64,000 bases of DNA from Sphingobacterium zeae (GTDB lineage Bacteria > Bacteroidota > Bacteroidia > Sphingobacteriales > Sphingobacteriaceae). Where the stretch lies: positions 1,426,001-1,490,000 of the forward strand of contig NZ_JAUTBA010000001.1 of NCBI RefSeq assembly GCF_030818895.1. The letters run 5' to 3'. Both the position numbers and the translations under genes were made by a program. Of the stretch, positions 37,194 through 46,418 are shown piece by piece. Under the pieces are notes generated by a model. That model saw nothing but the letters and a program-made list of their open reading frames with translations. It had not been told where the DNA came from and did no database searches. Position 1 is the first letter of the stretch. Each line of letters starts with the position of its first letter.

Positions 37194-37227
37194 AAAGAAA
37201 AAGCCCAGCAAAGAATGTCTGGGCTTT
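37194..37227 (-). terminator. Terminator of the 31-residue peptide gene
   Basis: On the minus strand AAGCCCAG pairs with CTGGGCTT and is followed by a U-rich TTTCTTT tail. It lies 44 bp beyond the peptide stop codon. It also sits in the opposite direction after the MocR gene. Confidence 0.75.
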
Positions 37228-37270
37228 GAGATTATATAAGGGGAATAATACTTGCTTAAAAAGTGAAGAC

Positions 37271-37366
37271 CTAGTCTTCATCGGTGATAATATCATCACC
37301 ATCCAATTCGAAACCTTCTCCGAGGAAGGTATGCTCTAGTTCGAATAAATCTGAATCTTTAATCAT
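37271..37366 (-). CDS. 31-residue acidic peptide of unknown function
   Basis: ATG at 37366 to TAG at 37271 encodes MIKDSDLFELEHTFLGEGFE followed by LDGDDIITDED. Twelve of 31 residues are Asp or Glu against one Lys, with no hydrophobic membrane segment and no signal peptide. It is supported as a real gene by a perfect TAnnTTTG -7 box 20 bp upstream (37386-37393) and a dedicated terminator 44 bp downstream. It is far too short for ordinary gene callers. A Gly-flanked middle and an acidic tail could suit a peptide that is processed, or one that binds a cation or protein, but no family is recognised. Confidence 0.6.
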   Translation of the reverse strand: MIKDSDLFELEHTFLGEGFELDGDDIITDED

Positions 37367-37385
37367 TTTATTTTTTTTTGATATT

Positions 37386-37393
37386 CAAATTTA
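37386..37393 (-). promoter_or_regulatory. -7 box for the acidic peptide gene
   Basis: Minus-strand TAAATTTG matches TAnnTTTG exactly, 20 bp before the peptide ATG. A TTG lies 23 bp further upstream as a possible -33 element. Confidence 0.45.
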
Positions 37394-37447
37394 TCATTCT
37401 TATTTAAGCTTATCATCAATATAAAATGAAGTTTTTGTTAAGGGTTA

Positions 37448-39418
37448 TTATATTTTTTTGAGTACGACATCCAATTTTTCTGCTTGGATAATTCTGCTGA
37501 AAAACTCTTTTAAATCAAAGTATTCTTCGGGCATAAACAAGGGTTTATTTAATTGGGTAGCAGATTCGATCACTAAAACATCGGCGGCCGTATTGTTGAT
37601 TTTGAAGATATATCTTGCGGCGCGTTCTGGAAGAGCCATACTGATGTTTTTTAACTTATCTGCCATGGAGTAGGAATAGCCTTTTGGCAGTTTTATTTCC
37701 ATATAACTCTCTTCTTGAATTAAGGAACCAAAGTCAATTGGGTAATTTCTCTCTGTTAGATTGAAAGGATTTTTAGACATTTTGGTATCAATATAAGGAT
37801 TGAATAGAAGCTGATCATTTTGCAAGGTTGCAAAATTTTTAATCTCAATTTCAAACTCCTCAGTTAATGGTTTATCAAGTGATTCCCGGTTAGATACTTT
37901 AAAACTGTTGATTTTGATGCGATTATTTTCTTCGTCTATTTTTTCATAAAATTCTTCTTCCGAATTGCTTCCTTGAAGACGCTCTCGCATTTTGGACGCA
38001 CCATAACCATTCCGTGATGTTATCCATTTTCCTTTTAATTCACCATTTTCAGATAGTTCGCCGTAGAAAAAGTTACTGTAAGTGGACGGAAGATTTGCAT
38101 CGAGTTTTACCCAGGCGGATTCACCTTCAAGGGGAATCGATCTTCCCTGGTAGTTGACACATTTCATCGGAATATTTCCAAACATTTCATAGGGAGAGGT
38201 GGCGTCCAGCAGATAGTAACTTTCACCTATTTTTACTTGTGCAATCACATGGTTGAACTCGGATATTGCGGGTGCATAAAGTCCGGCATATCCATTGTCG
38301 CGCGTAGATAAGATCACAGGGGTGGCCTCTAGTTTCGCGTAGCGTAAAGCATTGACAAGTCCGAGGTTGATATCTGCACTATTGCCTGTTCTTTTTTCAA
38401 TGGCTTCTTTAATGTTTTTTGCATAAATTGAATGTTGATTGTTCCATTTTATTTGTTTTTGAAAATAGGAATACAATCGCGCCGCTTTTTCGAGATCATC
38501 TTGTGCGTTTTGTACTATAGGGTCGATAAAATCTTTCAACGCACCTTTTCGCTTAATCTGCCCACCGAAGCTTTCACTTTGTACCAGTTTATCTCTGACA
38601 TTTTCCCAAGTGAGCGAGAAGTCTTTTGTTGTTCCCATTGGAACACTGTATCGACCGAGTTCGAAGAAAATAATTGATCTAAAGTTTTTGGAAGAAGTCA
38701 TATAATCTTCGGCATGGAAAGCTGGAATATTTTCCATGGTATAGATGGTTTTACTTCCTAAGATTTCTCCGACTTCAGAATATAGACCTGTATTGTAATT
38801 TTCTACTTTTCTGTTACTGACGGCCAGCCCTCCTTTTAGATTGGCTTTATAATGGCAAATTTCGGGAATGCGCGTAACGTATTGACTATAAAGTTTCGGA
38901 AGGTCTTCCTGAAATTCCCAAGAATTTAGGTTAAAGATAAATGGAGACTCCGTGCGATAGCGGTATTCAATAATTGTACCTTCTTGAACCTGTGGAATAG
39001 CTGCTTTCGTTACTGCATAGTTTTCTGAAGAGTTTTCGTAAAATATATTTGCTTTGGTCATCTCTGTTTCTACAATTTTGTCACCGACAAGATGATAGGA
39101 TGCCCCCTTGATGTCCATAAGAACTTCCCGTTCATTTCCGCTTTTGTATAATGGAATGCTGAAGTTTGCATAATTGTAGGCTTCTTTATTTAAGATTTTA
39201 ATGCGTACATGTTTGAAAAACTCCACAATTAGACCTTTATTCTTGTTGTAGTTGACTTCAGCTGAGCCATATTCACGTAAGACAAAGGCATTTGCAGCCG
39301 TGTCTATTTTGTCCATATTTATGGCAAAATCTTCCTTTTTTATTTTACCGAATGAAAAATCTTGCGCTTGTACGTATAAATAGCTAAGCACGAGCAGGCC
39401 AGTTAAAAAACTTTTCAT
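37448..39418 (-). CDS. Exported DUF3857 / transglutaminase-like protein
   Basis: A 656-residue exported protein, signal peptide ending near YVQAQ. DUF3857 covers about 50-220 (EGTIIEYRYRTESPF) and the transglutaminase-like domain about 270-420. In the latter, the usual Cys-His-Asp triad is altered: the Cys position falls in KRTGNSADINLGLVNALR with Ser/Asp instead of Cys, while the FNHVIAQV His and the LLDAT Asp are kept. So it is probably non-catalytic, as in many DUF3857 proteins. The C-terminal beta domain resembles DUF3858. Function is unknown; such proteins are periplasmic. Confidence 0.85.
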   Translation of the reverse strand: MKSFLTGLLVLSYLYVQAQDFSFGKIKKEDFAINMDKIDTAANAFVLREYGSAEVNYNKNKGLIVEFFKHVRIKILNKEAYNYANFSIPLYKSGNEREVLMDIKGASYHLVGDKIVETEMTKANIFYENSSENYAVTKAAIPQVQEGTIIEYRYRTESPFIFNLNSWEFQEDLPKLYSQYVTRIPEICHYKANLKGGLAVSNRKVENYNTGLYSEVGEILGSKTIYTMENIPAFHAEDYMTSSKNFRSIIFFELGRYSVPMGTTKDFSLTWENVRDKLVQSESFGGQIKRKGALKDFIDPIVQNAQDDLEKAARLYSYFQKQIKWNNQHSIYAKNIKEAIEKRTGNSADINLGLVNALRYAKLEATPVILSTRDNGYAGLYAPAISEFNHVIAQVKIGESYYLLDATSPYEMFGNIPMKCVNYQGRSIPLEGESAWVKLDANLPSTYSNFFYGELSENGELKGKWITSRNGYGASKMRERLQGSNSEEEFYEKIDEENNRIKINSFKVSNRESLDKPLTEEFEIEIKNFATLQNDQLLFNPYIDTKMSKNPFNLTERNYPIDFGSLIQEESYMEIKLPKGYSYSMADKLKNISMALPERAARYIFKINNTAADVLVIESATQLNKPLFMPEEYFDLKEFFSRIIQAEKLDVVLKKI

Positions 39419-39450
39419 AAAAAATGACTGTATGGTTAATAATTATAGCG

Positions 39451-39480
39451 CTAAAGTAGGAAATAATTTTAAATCAAAAT
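39451..39480 (-). promoter_or_regulatory. Candidate promoter of the DUF3857 gene
   Basis: On the minus strand ATTTTG (-33) is followed after 16 bp by TACTTTAG, one base off TAnnTTTG. It ends 32 bp before the ATG at 39418. Confidence 0.4.
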
Positions 39481-39564
39481 CACTTTGTGTATTAATTTGG
39501 TGTAAAAATTAATGCTTTGAAAAGTTTAGTCTGCTTTTATGTTTAGGAAATATGCTGTACGTAT

Positions 39565-40833
39565 CTACAGCGTGAATTCTAAGGTTAATGTAACATATCG
39601 ATAATCTTCTCCTTTCCATTTGGGACCTGAAAGTATAATTTCCTTGGCTTTGGCATCCAGGTAATCGTTTACACTTTGTAGAATACTGATATTTGTTGGA
39701 GATCCGCCCTTATCAATATAGAAGCTTATGCGTACGGTGCCTTCATAACGGCTTTTGGCTGTTTTTTTCTTGATATAATTGTTGAATGATCTCCAGCCCC
39801 ATACCGGTTCAGCACTTTTTGATTTGCGTGAAGACATCGTGGTGACGATAACTTCATCCAGTGAGTTGCTGGAGGGCTGCAATCTGATGGTTGTATTTTT
39901 ACTGCGACGCATATTCACTGCGACGGTATTGTAACCTAGGGCCACGATGTCGACGAGTGAATCCACCGAGCTTGGTTGGATGGTCGCCTGTCCCTGCGCG
40001 TCAGTGTTGGTCGCCAATTTACTATTGGGTTGAATGATGGTAACTCCTGAAAGAGGTAAGCCCGTTTCTTTGTCGCGAACGGTAAGTTGAAGGGGTATAC
40101 CTCCTTGTTGTACTGACGAAATCCCCGCAGCTTTGCCAGCAAGTGTATTATTGAAAGTCGAGCTTCCCCGCATCATCGTTTGAGAGGACTCTTTTTTCAT
40201 TGCCATCGGTGTATAGCCAATCACGGTCGCACTGTCTTGTGGTCTTAGTCCAAATACAGGACGATCGCTATTAAGACGTCCTTCCATTTCTTCCAGTGAT
40301 TTTACACGTAGGGAGGGTTCGCGCGATAAAATCGCGACCTCCTCTTGTGGATGTTGTTCACGAAAACGGGGACTTTTGTTATCTGCTAATTGTGGCGAGC
40401 GATCTTGCGGTTCGATATTTGACTTGATGTCATCCGTGCCCGTGGTAGTGTCTTCTTCTATAACCGCTGTTTTTGGCTTATCCTGGGTAACGTTTACGTC
40501 GGCAGTACGTTTTGACTCAGATCTATTTTTTTCCTGCTGCCAGAAAAGTACAAGACCTACTCCCAAAACAATTACTGTAGAGGCGGCGATGGCTAGCCTT
40601 TTCCAGTCGAATATTTTAATTTTAGCAGCCTTATCCCTTTTTGCACGTTGGCTAATCTGCTGATTGATTGCTGCAATTACGGTTTTATTTTGATCCATCT
40701 CTATACCCATCAGCATATCCGCCAACATGGGGTCACGCTGTGCCTCACGTTCAAGAGCGTACATCTCCGTTGGAGATAGTTCACCGTTGACGTATTTCTT
40801 TAAGTATGCTATGTCGTAATTACTGTTGCTCAT
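39565..40833 (-). CDS. Membrane anti-sigma-like protein with CarboxypepD_reg and TonB_C domains
   Basis: A 422-residue protein. The N-terminal cytosolic part (1-78) resembles Bacteroidota anti-sigma heads (YLKKYVNGELSPTEMYALE). One transmembrane helix is at 79-98, then a low-complexity Asp/Thr/Pro linker, a carboxypeptidase-regulatory-like beta domain at about 245-320, and a TonB C-terminal-like domain at 365-422 (EGTVRISFYIDKGGSPTNIS). The gene overlaps its sigma-factor partner by 14 bp, so it is inferred to be the anti-sigma. The external half would sense envelope events. Fusion of these domains is unusual but recurrent in this phylum. Confidence 0.78.
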   Translation of the reverse strand: MSNSNYDIAYLKKYVNGELSPTEMYALEREAQRDPMLADMLMGIEMDQNKTVIAAINQQISQRAKRDKAAKIKIFDWKRLAIAASTVIVLGVGLVLFWQQEKNRSESKRTADVNVTQDKPKTAVIEEDTTTGTDDIKSNIEPQDRSPQLADNKSPRFREQHPQEEVAILSREPSLRVKSLEEMEGRLNSDRPVFGLRPQDSATVIGYTPMAMKKESSQTMMRGSSTFNNTLAGKAAGISSVQQGGIPLQLTVRDKETGLPLSGVTIIQPNSKLATNTDAQGQATIQPSSVDSLVDIVALGYNTVAVNMRRSKNTTIRLQPSSNSLDEVIVTTMSSRKSKSAEPVWGWRSFNNYIKKKTAKSRYEGTVRISFYIDKGGSPTNISILQSVNDYLDAKAKEIILSGPKWKGEDYRYVTLTLEFTL

Positions 40834-41398
40834 TCCAAGCCTCCATGCAATTTTTTAAATTCCGTTTTCCATTTTGGATATAACTCTTTACTTCGTTCAA
40901 GCTATAACCGGTAGATTCACTGATCTCTTTGTAACATTTTTCCTCTAAAAAGAAAAGTCTGACCGACTGTTGCTGTTTTTCTGGCAATTTGCCCAGGCAG
41001 TCTTCCATGGCCGTTAACTGTTCTTCTTTTTCATCATATTGTTCATACTGATGCACGTCTCCCGGAAATTTCACAAATTCATCCAAAGAAATCTGAGATT
41101 TGTTTTTTTGAGACCTCAAATACATCAGACAATGATTTTTGCTTAATACATAGAGCCATCTTGGAAAATCTTTGATTTCTTGCTTGTTGACTTTATATAT
41201 TAATTCCTCAAAGATATTCATGACCGCATCTTTGCTCAATTCGGAGTCTAGGAGATACCTTAAGCAAACATAATATACCATTTCGGTATGTCGCTGGTAT
41301 AGATCGCCCAATACCTGGAGATCCATAGACTCCTGATAGCGCAACAAGAGCTCGTGGTCTTGTGGTGTATCTATTTTTGACGACTTGAATGCGGACAT
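40820..41398 (-). CDS. ECF-type RNA polymerase sigma factor
   Basis: A 192-residue sigma factor: region 2 (VMNIFEELIYKVNKQEIKDF and FPRWLYVLSKNHCLMYLRS) at about 62-105 and region 4 (SVRLFFLEEKCYKEISESTG with YSLNEVKSYIQNGKRNL) at about 140-185. It starts 80 bp from the divergent VWA gene and overlaps the anti-sigma gene. ECF factors of this type often activate their own operon and the divergent gene. Confidence 0.9.
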   Translation of the reverse strand: MSAFKSSKIDTPQDHELLLRYQESMDLQVLGDLYQRHTEMVYYVCLRYLLDSELSKDAVMNIFEELIYKVNKQEIKDFPRWLYVLSKNHCLMYLRSQKNKSQISLDEFVKFPGDVHQYEQYDEKEEQLTAMEDCLGKLPEKQQQSVRLFFLEEKCYKEISESTGYSLNEVKSYIQNGKRNLKNCMEAWNEQQ

Positions 41399-41478
41399 TA
41401 TATAGTCTAAAAGTATTTTTTTTTTCTGGTTTATGGAAATTTAATATTTCGTGCATCCCTTGGCAAAAAAATAATGTT

Positions 41479-43341
41479 ATGAGAACAATACTATTTGTGA
41501 TAGGCTTGTTGCTATCCTTCGGTGGATACGCCAAGCAGGGATATGAAGTTAGCGGTAAGGTGGTCGATGCATATACGGGAATTGCTCTTGCCGGGGTGCA
41601 GGTAAGCAATGCCGTAACCAAAGAGCAGCGTCTGACTGATGATAAAGGAAATTATCGCATCCAGGTCCAAGATGGTAAAAATACCTTGATTTTTAGTTAT
41701 ATCGGATATGTCGGGCAACGGATCGCGGTCAACCATCGGTCAAAGGTTGATGTGGCTTTGGTGCAGCAGAACAATACACTGGACGAAGTTGTGGTGACCG
41801 GATATGAGCGCAAAGTGAAGCGCCAGACGGCACCGATGATGCATTTTAATTCAGCTTTTTCTGGACAAGTGTCAAGTTTGTATATCAGAGGCACGGCATA
41901 CATGCCTAATCAAAACCAGGAATCTTATCGGAAGGTAAAGGAAAATAAGTTTATCAATCCGCTTAAAGAACCTTTATCAACGTTTGCGGCGGATGTTGAT
42001 GTCGCCTCTTATAGTAATGTACGTCGTTTTATCAATTCGGGAAGTTTGCCTGATAAAGATGCGGTACGCGTTGAAGAGATGATCAATTATTTTCAGTATA
42101 AGGTGGCTGGACCTAACTCTGGTGAGCCTGTAAATATTGTCACTGAATTGACGAAGGCACCCTGGAATACTGCGCATCAACTTATGCGCGTAACGTTAAA
42201 AGCGAAAGATATGCCCACGGCAAAGCTTAAACCTTCTAATCTGGTGTTTTTGATTGATGTTTCTGGATCGATGATGGGGCCGGGGCGTCTGCCTTTAGTA
42301 AAAGCTTCGATGAAGATGTTGGTTGATCAGCTTCGTGACATAGACCATGTGGCTATTGTGACTTATGCCGGATCGGCAGGGGTAAAATTGGAAAGTACGC
42401 CTGGCGACGAAAAGATGAAAATAAAATCGGCTATTGAAGAGCTGGAAGCAGGCGGGAGTACCGCTGGTGCAGCGGGAATTAAGAAGGCTTACGAAATTGC
42501 CAAGCAACAATATATCAAAGGTGGAAACAACCGAATTATTTTGGCGAGTGACGGTGATTTCAATGTTGGAGAGCACAGTGACGAATCGATGGAGGAATTG
42601 ATTGCGAAAGAAAGTAAATCAGCCATTTTCCTTACGGTACTCGGTTATGGCATGGGGAATCTTAAGGACAGTAAGATGGAAATCCTTGCGGACAAAGGTC
42701 ATGGAAATTACGCTTATATCGATAATATTTCGGAAGCGCGAAAGGCGATGGTGACCGAATTTGGGGGAACGTTGTTTACTGTTGCTAAAGATGTAAAGAT
42801 TCAGGTCGAATTTAATCCAAGTTATGTGCAAGCCTATCGTTTGGTAGGATACGAAAATCGTATGCTGGAGGCCGAGGATTTCAATAATGATCAAAAGATG
42901 GGCGGTGATATGGGCGTAGGCCATGTGGTGACAGCCTTGTATGAAATTGTACCTATCGGTGTTGAGTCGGGAATGGTTGGAACGGTAGATCCCTTAAAAT
43001 ATCAGCAGCATGCAAATCCGGCAACTGGACGGAGAAATGCTGAACTGGCAACAGTTAAATTTCGGTACAAGGAGCCTGAAGGGCAGAAAAGTAAGTTGCA
43101 GCAAAAGGTGGTAGGAACAGCCGTAACGGAGTTGAATAATGTGAGTGAAGATTTACGTTTTGCAACAGCGGTAGCGGAACTTGGTTTACTACTTCGTGAT
43201 TCTGATTTTAAGCAAAAGGCCAATTTTGACCAGCTGATCGTGCGTGCAAAAGCTTCCAAAGGAAAAGACGAGGAAGGTTATCGTGCTGAATTTATCCGTA
43301 TGGCTGAAAATGCGCGAGACTTATCGAGATCGAAGGAATAA
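41479..43341 (+). CDS. Exported von Willebrand factor A domain protein
   Basis: From ATG 41479 the protein has 620 residues with signal peptide MRTILFVIGLLLSFGGYAKQ. A longer frame starting 41389 is rejected because it adds 30 residues before the signal. Order: CarboxypepD_reg beta domain (20-95, YEVSGKVVDAYTGIALAGVQ), a von_Willebrand N-terminal region (about 160-240, SYSNVRRFINSGSLP), the VWA domain with an intact MIDAS motif (DVSGSMMG near 259) and a C-terminal DUF3520. Such YfbK-like proteins are surface or periplasmic and bind metal and protein partners. It is divergent from the sigma/anti-sigma operon. Confidence 0.9.
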   Translation: MRTILFVIGLLLSFGGYAKQGYEVSGKVVDAYTGIALAGVQVSNAVTKEQRLTDDKGNYRIQVQDGKNTLIFSYIGYVGQRIAVNHRSKVDVALVQQNNTLDEVVVTGYERKVKRQTAPMMHFNSAFSGQVSSLYIRGTAYMPNQNQESYRKVKENKFINPLKEPLSTFAADVDVASYSNVRRFINSGSLPDKDAVRVEEMINYFQYKVAGPNSGEPVNIVTELTKAPWNTAHQLMRVTLKAKDMPTAKLKPSNLVFLIDVSGSMMGPGRLPLVKASMKMLVDQLRDIDHVAIVTYAGSAGVKLESTPGDEKMKIKSAIEELEAGGSTAGAAGIKKAYEIAKQQYIKGGNNRIILASDGDFNVGEHSDESMEELIAKESKSAIFLTVLGYGMGNLKDSKMEILADKGHGNYAYIDNISEARKAMVTEFGGTLFTVAKDVKIQVEFNPSYVQAYRLVGYENRMLEAEDFNNDQKMGGDMGVGHVVTALYEIVPIGVESGMVGTVDPLKYQQHANPATGRRNAELATVKFRYKEPEGQKSKLQQKVVGTAVTELNNVSEDLRFATAVAELGLLLRDSDFKQKANFDQLIVRAKASKGKDEEGYRAEFIRMAENARDLSRSKE

Positions 43342-43622
43342 ATAGGAAGAGCATATATAAAACTATTTTTTAGCAGTGACAACCGAAAGGCTGCCGCTGA
43401 AAATAGTTTAGTTTTGAGGGTCATAGATAAAAAAGTAAATAAAATATATTTTTAAGCCATAAATAAAAGGAACGTATTTTGCTCCTGCGAGTGGTGCTAC
43501 AGGCTATTCTGCTCAGGTGGTGAATGGGGTGGGTTGTTTTGGTAAATAGAGATCACTTGTAAAGGAATCGGCCTAGCTGTCAATGGTGAGGTAAATATGC
43601 GAGAATAAAAAATAATAGATAA

Positions 43623-44033
43623 ATGAAAAATTTCTTCTTGTGCTTTCTTTTGGCAATTGGTATCGTTATACCTACGATAGCCCAAAATGCGGGTTTGAAT
43701 AAACAGCAGACAATGGCCTATATTAACAAGCTGTATAAAGTTGCTTATCATTATAAGGACACAAAAGTCGATACGGTGACTGTAGACGGGAAAGTGCTGA
43801 CAGTCTTTCTTTCCAGTGGCCAGCATTTTCGAAGTGATATTGCGAAATCAGATGTACTTGTCATTGCCAGGGTAAAATCAGGTTATCAAATCCGATTCAA
43901 GTCGTCGCCAAGCACGGATGAAATTTTATGGGCTATCCAAACTGAAGATGACGCCAAGCGTCTGAAAAATGCGCTGGAGCATCTGATTAAAATTGTAAAA
44001 ACAGAGAAAAAGACAGATCCTTTCAGTAGTTAA
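43623..44033 (+). CDS. Small exported protein of unknown function
   Basis: A 136-residue protein with a clear signal peptide (MKNFFLCFLLAIGIVIPTIAQ). The mature part is soluble, with LNKQQTMAYINKLYKVAYHY near its start and a basic tail KIVKTEKKTDPFSS. No family is recognised. The ATG at 43623 is 281 bp after the VWA gene, too far to be certain of an operon. Confidence 0.7.
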   Translation: MKNFFLCFLLAIGIVIPTIAQNAGLNKQQTMAYINKLYKVAYHYKDTKVDTVTVDGKVLTVFLSSGQHFRSDIAKSDVLVIARVKSGYQIRFKSSPSTDEILWAIQTEDDAKRLKNALEHLIKIVKTEKKTDPFSS

Positions 44034-44151
44034 GTACTTTAGAAGCGTTCTGGTCTGAAGAATACTAGAGTGTTCGGCAAGGTATGCGCTTGCCGTTACG
44101 GATATAGATTCGTATAAATGCGTGCTGTAGTTTATACTGCTCAGATTGCAC

Positions 44152-44181
44152 AAAAAAGCAGACCCGATGAAAGATCTGCTT
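44152..44181 (-). terminator. Terminator of the 164-residue membrane protein gene
   Basis: AAGCAGA pairs with TCTGCTT and the minus strand continues T6. It is 33 bp past the stop of the gene at 44214. Confidence 0.78.
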
Positions 44182-44213
44182 CAATTGATATGTATTAGCA
44201 GTTGGCTGCTACG

Positions 44214-44708
44214 TTAAACGAGTATTAAGATCAATAGTGGAATTAAGGCGACCATAGAAAACATCAATGTAGTACGCTTTTGTAGATATAAACTTATAGA
44301 TAAGATCAATTCACTGTTTTCGCAGCTCTCTATTTTGCCGCCATTAGATAGCGAAGAGGACTTGATTTCTACAACTTCTCCTAGCTCATCTTCAATTTGC
44401 CATGCGGTCATCCACCTATTTTTAGGGCTCCATGTGTATTTTTTATTGATCAGGCTAATGGTAGCTTTACTCTTCCAGGAATTGTATTCAATATCACCTA
44501 TCAGCTCGTTATTTTGATTTCGAATCTCTGTGAATGGATTGAAAAGCCCTTTATTTATGAAGCGATACTTGTCTTTATGGATAGAAACATGCGCATCTAA
44601 GTTCCAATCAATAGATTCGAGGCTACCGATCACAGCATCATTGCAATAGAGGATAGACTTTGTTCCGAATAAATTATTTTTCCAGTTATAAATTGATTTC
44701 TTTTCCAT
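44214..44708 (-). CDS. Tail-anchored beta-rich protein of unknown function
   Basis: A 164-residue protein whose only hydrophobic segment is the C-terminal helix at 147-164 (LMFSMVALIPLLILIL), so it is probably tail-anchored with the bulk in the cytosol. The rest is predicted mostly beta with repeating W/Y-rich strands (YNWKNN, YEWSPK-like blocks, NRWMTAWQIEDELGE). It resembles the LURP-one-like class in shape only. No family is recognised. It ends at a strong terminator. Confidence 0.65.
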   Translation of the reverse strand: MEKKSIYNWKNNLFGTKSILYCNDAVIGSLESIDWNLDAHVSIHKDKYRFINKGLFNPFTEIRNQNNELIGDIEYNSWKSKATISLINKKYTWSPKNRWMTAWQIEDELGEVVEIKSSSLSNGGKIESCENSELILSISLYLQKRTTLMFSMVALIPLLILILV

Positions 44709-44879
44709 GATTGTGTATGTTTATATGTTGATTTTAATTTATTAGTAGCCTATCAGCTCATTTTGTTACAGCGTGTAGAAATATTTTTTGCGGAAGTTTT
44801 TTGTGGAAGCATTCATAAGGCTTAGTATAGGGGAAGTACACCGAAAAATCCCTATTTTTATCAAAAAAATCATATCGAA

Positions 44880-45935
44880 TTGACACATCACGAAAAGTCG
44901 AGCCAGATCAGGAAAGAAATAAATCAGTCCTATCAGCAGCTTAAAGAAATATACCCCATATTAAAACGTCAGAACAGCATTGGGATGTGCATATTTGCAA
45001 TCGCAATCCTAGCGGTTCTGTTTGTATCGATCGGTTGGTATCGCGCAGTTGTGCCGACATGGTTAATGATAATTAGCAACGCATTTTTTATGGGCGTGTT
45101 GCACGAAATTGAGCACGATCTAATTCATTGGCTCTATTTTAAAAAACAGAGAGGTATTCATCATTTTATGCTTTTTAGTGTATGGATTTTAAGGCCATTG
45201 ACTGTCAATCCTTGGATTCGTAGAACCCTACATCATCATCACCATAAGTTTTCGGGTACGTTGCACGATGTTGAGGAGCGTAGTGTGACAAATGGAGAAC
45301 GTTGGTCTCTAAAGCGTCTGTTGACAACTCCGGATATTGTATTAGGAGGGCTTTTTCGCCTTCACCGAATGTTTAGCGATATGGATAAGGAAGTCGTAAA
45401 TGGAAATCTAAAATTAGAAACTTCTTCTAAACTAAAACGAATTATGTTTTTGAGCATTGTTCCGGTGACGATTTTTGCACATGTCGTATTATATTTCTAT
45501 TTCGCAGACTTGCTAATGGATTGGCTTAATGCATCATTCGAGTTAGATTTGAGTTTTCCACAGTATGTTGATAACATGTTAATAAGTTTTGATGGGTTAA
45601 TTTATGTTATTCTTTTACCAAACTTATTACGTCAATTTTGCTTACATTTTATTACATCAAATATGCATTACTTTGGTGATGTTGAAGCAGGAAATGTCTT
45701 GGAGCAGACACAGGTGCTGACAGTTTGGTGGACTTTTCCGATGCAATTGTTCTGTTTCTTTTTCGGCTGGACCCACAGCATTCATCATTTTGTGGTTAAC
45801 GAAACCTTTTACGTACGGCATATTGGTCGTAAGGCAGCTCAGGATATCTTACGTCGGTATGGTGTTCGTTTTAATGATTTGGGAACATTTAGAAGGGCAA
45901 ACCGTTTTCGTGAACTTTCCAAAAAAGAAGTTTAG
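44880..45935 (+). CDS. Fatty acid desaturase-like di-iron membrane enzyme
   Basis: A 351-residue membrane protein. It has the three His boxes: HEIEHDLIHW near 76-85, HHHHHKFSGTLHD near 118-130 and HSIHHFV near 299-305, separated by about four to six membrane segments. This is the FA_desaturase/hydroxylase pattern, which binds two irons and acts on acyl chains or similar lipids at the inner membrane. The product is unknown. The assumed start is TTG at 44880, since no ATG precedes the first helix. The XRE regulator gene ends 9 bp away, convergent. Confidence 0.82.
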   Translation: MTHHEKSSQIRKEINQSYQQLKEIYPILKRQNSIGMCIFAIAILAVLFVSIGWYRAVVPTWLMIISNAFFMGVLHEIEHDLIHWLYFKKQRGIHHFMLFSVWILRPLTVNPWIRRTLHHHHHKFSGTLHDVEERSVTNGERWSLKRLLTTPDIVLGGLFRLHRMFSDMDKEVVNGNLKLETSSKLKRIMFLSIVPVTIFAHVVLYFYFADLLMDWLNASFELDLSFPQYVDNMLISFDGLIYVILLPNLLRQFCLHFITSNMHYFGDVEAGNVLEQTQVLTVWWTFPMQLFCFFFGWTHSIHHFVVNETFYVRHIGRKAAQDILRRYGVRFNDLGTFRRANRFRELSKKEV

Positions 45936-45944
45936 CGCTTTTCT

Positions 45945-46418
45945 CTAATTTTTTTTACGGTAGGTTTTAAAATTTCCATGTTGTCGGTAAACAAGGGTTC
46001 CCTCTTCGCAATAGTTTGATAAGTAGACGGAAAACTTGTTACTCTCGCTCTTATCAACTCCCAACTGAATCAATACATCAGAAACACGTCTTTCGGTGTT
46101 AAAAAAATCGGAATGATAGACCAGATTATCTAATTTTTTGCTCAGTGTAATTCGCTCTCGCGCCTCTGGAGGTAGCGAATATGGCGATTTGAATACAATG
46201 TCATGCTGGAAAAAGAGTGCTGGCTGAATTTCGAGACTGCGGCATAGGGTTAAAAAATTTGTGAACGTGAGGTCTTTACCCTTTTCAATACCGTTAAGTG
46301 TTCCTGTGGAAATGCCTGTTATATGGGATAGATCGCGCAATGAGTAATATAAATCATTTCGTTTTGCTCTAAAGCTTAACCCAATTTTTTCAAGTAATTG
46401 TTTGTCTTCGTCCGTCAT
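45945..46418 (-). CDS. XRE-family helix-turn-helix regulator
   Basis: A 157-residue protein. The HTH is at 11-60: LSFRAKRNDLYYSLRDLSHI and TGISTGTLNGIEKGKDLTF with FLTLCRSLEI. The C-terminal half (about 75-157) is not recognised and may be a ligand or dimer domain. No metalloprotease partner is nearby, so it is not an ImmR/IrrE-type pair. It may regulate the convergent desaturase, but this is only proximity. Confidence 0.82.
   Translation of the reverse strand: MTDEDKQLLEKIGLSFRAKRNDLYYSLRDLSHITGISTGTLNGIEKGKDLTFTNFLTLCRSLEIQPALFFQHDIVFKSPYSLPPEARERITLSKKLDNLVYHSDFFNTERRVSDVLIQLGVDKSESNKFSVYLSNYCEEGTLVYRQHGNFKTYRKKN

Noticed and set aside
37111..37302. 63-residue minus-strand frame
   Set aside because: Overlaps the terminator and the acidic peptide gene in another frame and has no promoter of its own.
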